From the NCBI RefSeq assembly GCF_900089585.1, contig NZ_FLRH01000003.1, positions 3,052,501 through 3,116,500 of the forward strand: 64,000 nt of DNA, in the 5' to 3' direction. Below, piece by piece: positions 54,838 to 61,804 of the stretch (positions within the stretch are counted from its first letter, which is position 1; each line of letters opens with the position of its first letter). This stretch comes from Micromonospora sediminicola. Its GTDB lineage: Bacteria; Actinomycetota; Actinomycetes; Mycobacteriales; Micromonosporaceae. The position numbers and the translations under genes are program-made. The notes below the pieces were generated by a model. That model searched no databases, was not told the origin of the DNA, and worked only from the letters and a program-made list of their open reading frames with translations.

Positions 54838-55578
54838 ATGAAGATCGTCGTCATCGGTGGCACCGGTCTGATCGGGTCGCAGGTGGTCCGCGAGCTGTCC
54901 GAGGCCGGGCACGACGCCGTGCCCGCGGCGCTCTCGACCGGCGTCGACCTGATCAGCGGCAAGGGGCTGGACGAGGTGCTGTCCGGGGCGGAGGTCGTGG
55001 TCAACGTGGCGAACTCGCCGACCTTCGACGAGGCGTCGCTGGAGTTCTTCCGCACCTCGATGGGCAACCTGCTCGCCGCCGGGCAGCGCGCCGGCGTCGG
55101 TCACCAGATGGTGCTGTCGATCGTCGGCGTCGACCAGGTGCCGCAGCTGGACTACTACCGGGCGAAGACGCTGCAGGAGGAACTGCTCCGGGACAGCGGA
55201 ACCCCCTGGTCGGTCGTGCGCGCCACCCAGTTCTTCGAGTTCGTCGACGCGATCCTGTCCTGGACCTCCGACGACAGCACGGTGCGGCTGCCGGCCACCC
55301 CGGTGCAGCCGATGGCCGCCGCCGACGTGGTCGCCGCGGTCGTCGACGTCGCCACCGGCGCGCCGCTCAACGCCGTCCGCAACGTCGGCGGACCGGACGC
55401 CTTCACCCTCGACGAGCTGGGCCGGGTCACCCTGGCCGCGCGGCACGACGACCGGAATGTGGTGGTCGACGACTCGGCCGGCATGTTCGCCGCCGTCGAC
55501 GGCGACGTCCTCGTCCCGGGACCGGACGCCCGACTCGCGCCCACCCACTACGCGGACTGGCTGCGCTCGTCCCGCTGA
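54838..55578 (+). CDS. NmrA-like NAD(P)-binding atypical SDR
   Basis: 246 residues. Nucleotide motif VVIGGTGLIGSQVV, segment VNVANSPTFDE, and TPWSVVRATQFFEF. This is the atypical SDR (NmrA/YwnB) group: NAD(P)H-binding, often a redox sensor or reductase, lacking a full catalytic triad. Divergent from Rrf2 and behind its dyad, so expression is probably induced when Rrf2 is inactivated. ATG 54838 follows AAGGCGG. Confidence 0.88.
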   Translation: MKIVVIGGTGLIGSQVVRELSEAGHDAVPAALSTGVDLISGKGLDEVLSGAEVVVNVANSPTFDEASLEFFRTSMGNLLAAGQRAGVGHQMVLSIVGVDQVPQLDYYRAKTLQEELLRDSGTPWSVVRATQFFEFVDAILSWTSDDSTVRLPATPVQPMAAADVVAAVVDVATGAPLNAVRNVGGPDAFTLDELGRVTLAARHDDRNVVVDDSAGMFAAVDGDVLVPGPDARLAPTHYADWLRSSR

Positions 55579-55709
55579 GGGTTGACACGCGTCGCCGCCG
55601 GGCCGGTCGGGTCCCGGACAGGATTCGGCCGGCCCGCCGCTGGGTACGAACCAGCGCTTCCGATGGTTTCGACAGGTGAAGCCGCCCGAGCGGAAGCGAT
55701 GGCAGCGCC

Positions 55710-56453
55710 ATGGGCGAGGACGACCCGAAGGACCGTGGCAGACCATCCATGGAGTACGGCGGCGCGGAGCTGGACCGCCTGGGATTCGTGCTCGTCGACC
55801 TGGCCCGCCGACTTCAGAGCGAGAAGAGCGAACAGGGAACACTCGACGCCATCGTGGGCGCCGCCGTCGACACCATCCCCGGCGCGGGCTACGCCGCCAT
55901 CTCGGAGATCCGCGGCCGCCGCGGGATCCGTACCACGGCCACGACCGACGAACTGCCGTGTCGGGTCGACCAGGTGCAGTACGACACCGATCAGGGACCG
56001 TGCCTGTCGTCGCTGTACGAGGAGACGACGGTGCGCGCGTCGGATCTGGTGAGCGACCCGCGCTGGCCTCGGTTCGTCAAGGGCACGACCGAACTCGGCA
56101 TCCGCAGCATGCTGTCGTTCCAGCTCTACGTCACCGGCGACAACCTCGGGGCGCTGAACCTCTACGCGCGCCGGGCCGGCGCCTTCACCGACGAGTCGGA
56201 GCAGGTGGGTCTGTTGTTCGCCGCCCACGCCGCGGTCGCCATGTCCGACGCCCGGCAGATCACGCAGCTGACCCAGGCCCTCGGCACCCGGGACACCATC
56301 GGTCAGGCCAAGGGCATCCTGATGGAGCGGCACCGGCTCACCGGCGAACAGGCGTTCCATCTGCTCGTCCTGAGCAGCCAGCACACGAACACCAAGCTGC
56401 TCGACGTGGCCCGTCACCTCGTCGAGTCCGGGGAACTCACCGCCTCGGTCTGA
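55710..56453 (+). CDS. GAF-ANTAR domain antitermination regulator
   Basis: 247 residues. A GAF sensor domain (about 35-165, VDQVQYDTDQGPCLSSLYEE and SMLSFQLYVTGDNLGALNLYA) followed by the RNA-binding ANTAR domain (about 180-240, IGQAKGILMERHRLTGEQAFHLL). ANTAR proteins bind twin stem-loops in leader mRNAs and prevent termination. The ligand and target leader are unknown. Its end overlaps the convergent STAS gene by 40 bases. Confidence 0.92.
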   Translation: MGEDDPKDRGRPSMEYGGAELDRLGFVLVDLARRLQSEKSEQGTLDAIVGAAVDTIPGAGYAAISEIRGRRGIRTTATTDELPCRVDQVQYDTDQGPCLSSLYEETTVRASDLVSDPRWPRFVKGTTELGIRSMLSFQLYVTGDNLGALNLYARRAGAFTDESEQVGLLFAAHAAVAMSDARQITQLTQALGTRDTIGQAKGILMERHRLTGEQAFHLLVLSSQHTNTKLLDVARHLVESGELTASV

Positions 56454-56815
56454 TCATCCCGGTCCACGTCCAGGCCGAGCAGGGACGCGACGCCGGCGAT
56501 CTCCAGGACCCGACGGACGGCGGGCGGGGTGTTGACCAGCGACAGGTGACAGTCCTGCTGCTGTGCCCGCCGGCCGCTGTGGAGCAGGACCCGGATCCCC
56601 GAGGAGTCCAGGAACCGCACCCCCGCGAGGTCCAGCAGCAGCCGGCGCGGACGACGCCGGAGCAGGTGGGCCACGGTCTGGTCGAGTTGGTCACAGGTCG
56701 CCATGTCGACTTCGCCGGTCACCATCAGCACCACCTGACCGTCGCCGATGTCGGTCGCGGCAAGGCGCAGGGGGGCGGTGGGCGGGACGTCTCCGAACGG
56801 CACGGGGGAAGCCAC
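56414..56815 (-). CDS. STAS-domain anti-sigma factor antagonist
   Basis: 133 residues. STAS fold with GEVDMATCDQLDQ and the phosphorylatable Ser in VRFLDSSGIRVLL. Antagonists of this RsbV/SpoIIAA type bind an RsbW-like kinase unless phosphorylated, so freeing a sigma factor or other partner. GTG 56815 follows TGGGAG. Lies downstream of another STAS gene and the large kinase on the same strand. Confidence 0.85.
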   Translation of the reverse strand: MASPVPFGDVPPTAPLRLAATDIGDGQVVLMVTGEVDMATCDQLDQTVAHLLRRRPRRLLLDLAGVRFLDSSGIRVLLHSGRRAQQQDCHLSLVNTPPAVRRVLEIAGVASLLGLDVDRDDQTEAVSSPDSTR

Positions 56816-56898
56816 GAGATACTCCCACGGAAACGCCGGCGGGGGCGCTCGTGTCAGAACGGTCCGCCGGGCTCGGCAATGGTAACCGACGCCCGTGC

Positions 56899-57198
56899 TC
56901 AACCGCTCTTGACGGTGGTGAGGTCGGCCAGCCCGGAGATGGTCAGCAGGGGCTCCAGCAGCGGGCCGGCGATCAGCGCGATCCGCTCCGCGTGCGGGAA
57001 CAACGCGGCCAGCCCCGCGCTGTCGAGATACTCCACGCCGGTGAGGTCCACGACGAGGGGATCCCCGTCGGGCCGAACCGCGTCGCCGAGCGCGTCGGCG
57101 AACGAGGCCGCGTTGCTCATGTCGATCTCGCCCACGGCGGTCAGCACGCGGGTGCCGTCGGGCCGGCTGCCGGTGGTCAGGGTCAGGGCCGTGCTCAT
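56899..57198 (-). CDS. STAS-domain protein coupled to the hybrid kinase/phosphatase
   Basis: 99 residues, complete STAS domain: VGEIDMSNAASFADAL and VEYLDSAGLAALF with the Ser that is normally phosphorylated. The ATG at 57198 overlaps the stop of the giant upstream gene (ATGA). This suggests stoichiometric co-production with its kinase and phosphatase domains. Confidence 0.9.
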   Translation of the reverse strand: MSTALTLTTGSRPDGTRVLTAVGEIDMSNAASFADALGDAVRPDGDPLVVDLTGVEYLDSAGLAALFPHAERIALIAGPLLEPLLTISGLADLTTVKSG

Positions 57199-60100
57199 CG
57201 GATGATCCTTGCCTGCATGTGGACGGTGGTGCCGCCGGCTCCGGGGGTGACCGTGATGGTGTCCATCAACGCGCGCATGAGCACGAGACCCCGCCCGCGG
57301 TGCGGGTCGGCCGGCCGGTTCTGGTCGCGCCAGTGGCCGCTGTCGGTGACGCTCAGGCGCAGGGCGTCCGCGGTGGCGGCGGCGCGCAACCGGATCCGAC
57401 CGCCGGGGCTGTCCCGGTGGCCGTGTTCGATGGCGTTGGCGCACGCCTCGCCGGCGGCCACCAGCACGTTGTAGGCGCTGGCGGGGGCCAGCCCGCACCG
57501 GTCCAGCCACCCGCGCAAGGCGGTGCGCACCTCGGCCAGCCGGGACGACTCGGCCGGGAAATCCAGCTCCAGTGGGCCGGGGTGACGGTAGAGCAGCAGA
57601 GCCACGTCGTCGTCGTACCCGCCTTCCGGGGTGAGCTGGTCCATCACCTCGGTGGCGAGGTCCTCGACCGGGGTGCCGCGGCCCTGCTGGATCGCGGCGG
57701 TGGCGTGGGCGATGCCGACGGTCAGCGGCTGGCGCCGGCGCTCCACCAAACCGTCGGTGTAGAGCATGAGGGTGGCCCGGGCCGGCACGGTGGCCTCGGC
57801 CTCGGGGCGTTCGAGTCCCGGGCGGACGGCCAGCGGCCGGGACCGGCCCTGTTCGAGGAGCTGTGGGGTGCCGTCGGGGTGCACCACGATGGCCGGCGGG
57901 TGCCCCGCGCTGGAGTAGCGCAACCGCCCGGTGGCCGGGTCGAGCACGCCGCAGAAGACCGTGGCGCAGGACGCCCCGGGCAGCAGCGCGGCGAACCGGT
58001 CCAGGGCCGCCAGCGTCTGGGCGGGGCTGGCGTCCTGCAGCAGCAGGGCCCGGCAGGCGCTGCGCAACTGCCCCATCACCGTGGCGGCCCGCAGGCCGTG
58101 GCCGACGCAGTCGCCGACCACGATCCCGATCCGGCCGTCCGGCAGTTCGACGGTGTCGTACCAGTCACCGCCGACCTTGAGCGGGAGCGTGGCGGGGGAG
58201 TAGCGCACGGCGAAGCCGGCCGGCAGTTGCGCCGGGCCGAGGATCGCCCGTTGCAGAGCCAGTGCGGTCTCACGCTGCTGGTCGATCTGGTGTACCCGGT
58301 GCAGGCCCTGCCCGATGTGGCCGGCGAGCAGCGCCAGCAGCGTCTGGTCCTGTTCGGTGAAGGGCCGCTTCTCGCCCAGGTCGATCCAGAGCGCCATGGT
58401 GCCGTCCGGGTGTTCGACCGAGATGCCGGCGCCGTGCGTCCGCGTCGCCACCGGCGTCAGCAGCGGGGTGTCCCGCAGCGCGAGCAGGGCCTGTCGGCGC
58501 GCGTCGGGCAGCGACTCCCAGCGCAGCGCGGCGTCGGTGGCGGTGACGATCGGGGTCGGGTCCTCGCCGAACACGGCCGTGACCACTCCGGTGGCGCGCC
58601 ACAGTCGGCGCAGCTCGTCCAGGACGCCGTGGAGGGCGTCCGGCAGGTCCTCGGCCTGGGACAGCCGCATGCCCAGCCCGGCGAGGGCGGTCTCCCGCTG
58701 CACCGCGTAGTGCTCGGCGGTGACGTCGCGGAACGTGCCCACGATCATCCGCCGGCCGGTGTCGGGGTCGTCGACCTGGTTGAACGATGCGGCGATCCAG
58801 AGCCGGTGCCCGTTGCGGTGGGTCACCGGCACGGTGTAGGTGCCCTGGTTCTGCCCGATCAGCACCGAGAACGCCGCCGCCACCTGACGGTGCGCCTCCG
58901 ACTCGGCCTCCGGGTCCGGCCACCACGGCTGCACCGGGGGGTAGGGGAGCCCCTCGGGTCCGTAGCCGAGGATGTCGGTGAACGCGGAGTTGATCTCCAC
59001 CACCGCGCCGTCCTCGTCGCAGACGAAGAACGCCTCCTGCAACGAGTCGACCAGGGCGGTGCGCCAGCGCGCGTGGTGGTTGCGCAGCCGGGCCAGCTCC
59101 ACGTTGGCCCGGACCCGGGCCAGTAGCTCGGCCGCCGGGAAGGGCTTGACCAGGTAGTCGTCGGCGCCGGCCTCCAGCCCCTCGATCGAGGCCTCCTGCC
59201 CGGCGCGGGCGGAGAGCAGCAGCACCGGAGTGCCGGCGGTGCGCGGGTCGGTGCGCAGCGCGGCGACCAGTTGCAGACCGTCGAGGCGGGGCATCATGAC
59301 GTCACTGACCACCAGGTCCGGCGTCCGGGTACGCGCGGCATCCAGCGCCGCCTGACCGTCGGCGACGGCCTCCACCCGGTGCCCGGCGGAGCGCAGCAGG
59401 CGGGTCAGGTACTCACGCATGTCGGCGTTGTCGTCGGCGACCAGGATCCGGGCCGGCGCGCCGCCGGGCAGCGGCGTGACCGGCCCGTCGACCGGGGCCG
59501 CGTCGTCCGGGGTCATGTCGGCGGGGCCGCCGGGCAGCCAGCGCAACGCCTCCTGCACGAACGGCTCGGCCGACGCCGCGACCAGGCCGGTGCCCGCGGG
59601 CGCGAGCGCGTCGGCGGGCAGGTGGGTGACCCCGAACGGCAGTCGGACCGTGAAGCAGGTGCCCTGCCGGACGGTGCTGCTGGCGGTGATGGTGCCACCG
59701 TGCAGCCCGACCAGCTCCTTGACCAGGGCCAACCCGATCCCGCTGCCCTCGTCGGAGCGGGAGCGGGCGTTCTCGATCCGGTGGAAGCGCTCGAACAGGC
59801 GCGGAAGCTCGTCCTCCGCGACGCCGATGCCGGTGTCGGAGACGCGCAGGACGGCCTGCCCGTCCTCCGCCCGCAGCTCCACCCGCACCGTGCCGTCGAA
59901 GGTGAACTTCAGGGCGTTGCTGAGCAGGTTGAGCACGACCTTCTCCCACATGCCCGGGTCGATGTGCACCGGGCCGGGCAGGGGCGGGCAGTCGACCTCG
60001 AAGGTCAGGCCGGCACGTTCGATCGCCGAGCGGAAGACGCTGGCCAGGTCGGCGGTGACCGCGGCCAGGTCCACCGGTTCGTAGCGGGCCTGCATCCGGC

Positions 60101-61346
60101 CGGCCTCGATCCGGGAGAAGTCGAGCAGGCTGTTGACCAGCCGGCCCAGGCGCAGCCCGTTGCGGCGGATGACCTCCAGCTCCTCGCGGATCCGCGGGTC
60201 GGCGTCCTGCATGAGGCCGCGCAGCTCGTCCACCGGCCCCATGATCAGGGTCAGCGGGGTGCGGAACTCGTGGCTGATGTTGGAGAAGAAGGCGGTCTTG
60301 GCCCGGTCCAGCTCGGCCAGCTCCTCGGCCCGACGCTGCTGTGCCTGGTAGCTGCGGGCGCTGGCGATGCCGGTCGCCACGTGGCCGGCGGCCAGCTCCA
60401 CGAACCCGCGGTAGCCGTCGTCCAGGGCCCGGTAGCGGTTCAGCCCGGCCACGAGGAACCCGTAGGGCGCCGCGCCCTGCTGCCGCAGCGGCATCAGCAG
60501 CGCCTCGGTCGGCGGATCGGGCCACGCGCCCGCGGGCAGCTCGGCGAAGGCGGGGCCGTCGAGCGGCACCCGCACCGCCTCACCCTCGGTGGGGGCCCGC
60601 ACCGGCCAGACCGGCGCCGGGTCGGCGGGCGACAGCGTCACCGGCGCCGCCGGGTGGCCCGCGGCCAGGCCGGTCGCCTCCACCAGTCGCGCGTCACCGT
60701 CGGCACCGAAGAGGTACGTCAGCGCGAACGGCAGATCCTGCCGGTTGCGCCCCAGCTGGCGGTTGGCGAAGGCCAGCGTCTCCCGCTCGGTGCGGACCAC
60801 GCTCGGGTCGGAGCCGAGGTCGCGCAGAGTGGCCATCCGGCGTTCGCCGATCACCCGCTCGGTGTCCTCGCTGACCACGCAGAGCATGCCGACCAGGGTG
60901 CCGTCGTCGTTGCGCAGAGGGCTGTAGGAGAACGTGTGGTAGGTCTCCTCGCGGTAGCCGGCGCGCTCCAGGAACAGCAGGAGCCCCTCGTCCCAGGTCG
61001 CCTCGCCGGTGCGCAGCACGGTGTCGATGCGGGGGCCGATGTCGTCCCAGATCTCCGCCCACACCTCGTCGGCCGGCCGGCCCAACGCCCACGGGTACTT
61101 GCGGCCCAGCGTGTCCCGGCGGTAGGCGGCGTTGCAGAAGAAGGTCAGCTCGGGGCCCCAGGCCATCCACATCGGGAAGCGGGAGGACAGCAGGATCCGC
61201 ACCGCGGTGCGCAGGCTCTGCGGCCACTCCTCCGGTGGCCCGAGCGGGTGCGCCGACCAGTCGACCCGGGCCAGGTCGGGACCGATCTCGCCGTCGACGG
61301 CGAACACGTCGGCACGCGTACGCGGGTCGGTGTCAGCGCCGGTCAT
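57195..61346 (-). CDS. Giant hybrid: PAS-GAF-histidine kinase-receiver-PAS-GAF-PP2C phosphatase-RsbW-like kinase
   Basis: 1383 residues, no membrane helix. In order: PAS (about 25-150), GAF (about 190-330), HisKA with SHEFRTP (H359), HATPase (NLLSNALKF near 475, G box DEGSGIGLALVKEL), receiver ARILVADDNADMREYL with D682 in VVSDVMMPRLDG and K in YLVKPF, PAS (about 755-880), GAF (about 890-1020), SpoIIE-type PP2C (about 1025-1250) with metal Asp in GGDWYD (D1061) and GDCVGHG (D1079), and a C-terminal RsbW-like HATPase (about 1260-1383, GEACANAIEHGH). Two-component and partner-switch parts are joined in one chain, with the antagonist as the next gene. Stimulus unknown. ATG 61346. Confidence 0.93.
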   Translation of the reverse strand: MTGADTDPRTRADVFAVDGEIGPDLARVDWSAHPLGPPEEWPQSLRTAVRILLSSRFPMWMAWGPELTFFCNAAYRRDTLGRKYPWALGRPADEVWAEIWDDIGPRIDTVLRTGEATWDEGLLLFLERAGYREETYHTFSYSPLRNDDGTLVGMLCVVSEDTERVIGERRMATLRDLGSDPSVVRTERETLAFANRQLGRNRQDLPFALTYLFGADGDARLVEATGLAAGHPAAPVTLSPADPAPVWPVRAPTEGEAVRVPLDGPAFAELPAGAWPDPPTEALLMPLRQQGAAPYGFLVAGLNRYRALDDGYRGFVELAAGHVATGIASARSYQAQQRRAEELAELDRAKTAFFSNISHEFRTPLTLIMGPVDELRGLMQDADPRIREELEVIRRNGLRLGRLVNSLLDFSRIEAGRMQARYEPVDLAAVTADLASVFRSAIERAGLTFEVDCPPLPGPVHIDPGMWEKVVLNLLSNALKFTFDGTVRVELRAEDGQAVLRVSDTGIGVAEDELPRLFERFHRIENARSRSDEGSGIGLALVKELVGLHGGTITASSTVRQGTCFTVRLPFGVTHLPADALAPAGTGLVAASAEPFVQEALRWLPGGPADMTPDDAAPVDGPVTPLPGGAPARILVADDNADMREYLTRLLRSAGHRVEAVADGQAALDAARTRTPDLVVSDVMMPRLDGLQLVAALRTDPRTAGTPVLLLSARAGQEASIEGLEAGADDYLVKPFPAAELLARVRANVELARLRNHHARWRTALVDSLQEAFFVCDEDGAVVEINSAFTDILGYGPEGLPYPPVQPWWPDPEAESEAHRQVAAAFSVLIGQNQGTYTVPVTHRNGHRLWIAASFNQVDDPDTGRRMIVGTFRDVTAEHYAVQRETALAGLGMRLSQAEDLPDALHGVLDELRRLWRATGVVTAVFGEDPTPIVTATDAALRWESLPDARRQALLALRDTPLLTPVATRTHGAGISVEHPDGTMALWIDLGEKRPFTEQDQTLLALLAGHIGQGLHRVHQIDQQRETALALQRAILGPAQLPAGFAVRYSPATLPLKVGGDWYDTVELPDGRIGIVVGDCVGHGLRAATVMGQLRSACRALLLQDASPAQTLAALDRFAALLPGASCATVFCGVLDPATGRLRYSSAGHPPAIVVHPDGTPQLLEQGRSRPLAVRPGLERPEAEATVPARATLMLYTDGLVERRRQPLTVGIAHATAAIQQGRGTPVEDLATEVMDQLTPEGGYDDDVALLLYRHPGPLELDFPAESSRLAEVRTALRGWLDRCGLAPASAYNVLVAAGEACANAIEHGHRDSPGGRIRLRAAATADALRLSVTDSGHWRDQNRPADPHRGRGLVLMRALMDTITVTPGAGGTTVHMQARIIR

Positions 61347-61680
61347 CGCCCGAGTCTCCCTCACTACGCGTGATCCTGCTCGTCCGGGTCGCCTCGCCGC
61401 GGCCCCCGTGATCCGCTCTTGCCCCGGCACGGTCCCCGCCATTCCGCCCACGCGGAAACGAGAGCGAGTTCACGCATCGTCGCTTTACCGGCAAATAGGG
61501 GTATCGGGCGTGTTCGCGCCGACGGAGTTGCCCACGAAGGGCGCGGACGTGGCGGCCTCGGCCGAGATCAGGGTGGAGGCGCGCGTGCGGCTCCCGACCG
61601 GCAGCCGAGCCGCGTGTGGCACCTGACCGGCCGGGCGCGACCCGAGCCGGACACGACCGGAGGCAGCCGGACATGGCAAA

Positions 61681-61702
61681 GGCAGGGAGACGACTCCCTG
61701 CC
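61681..61702. terminator. Perfect hairpin upstream of the RAE, terminator or attenuator
   Basis: GGCAGGGAG (61681-61689), loop ACGA, CTCCCTGCC (61694-61702): 9-bp perfect stem. If transcription of rph starts further upstream it could act as an attenuator; otherwise it insulates the two divergent units. Confidence 0.5.
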
Positions 61703-61722
61703 ACTTCTAACGTATATCGCAC

Positions 61723-61747
61723 CCGGGGGCTTGCCGCAAGACCCCGG
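61723..61747. promoter_or_regulatory. Rifamycin-associated element (RAE)
   Basis: 25-bp dyad with core GGGGCTTGCCGCAAGACCCC (61726-61745); arms mismatch at one position only. This is the RAE inverted repeat known upstream of rifamycin-inactivation genes in actinomycetes. It lies 57 bases upstream of the rph start codon. Confidence 0.85.
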
Positions 61748-61804
61748 TCATGCCGCAGAATCGTCGGCCGGACGCGGCTGAGCTGGGAAAACGGGGGTGC
61801 GGCG

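Larger units (their letters stand above)
61347..61804. other. 458-base gap with the rph control region
   Basis: Lies between the divergent hybrid-kinase gene and rph. I find no gene with credible codon use. It contains a perfect hairpin at 61681-61702 and the RAE at 61723-61747. A relatively AT-rich stretch ACTTCTAACGTATATCGC lies between them. Confidence 0.5.
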
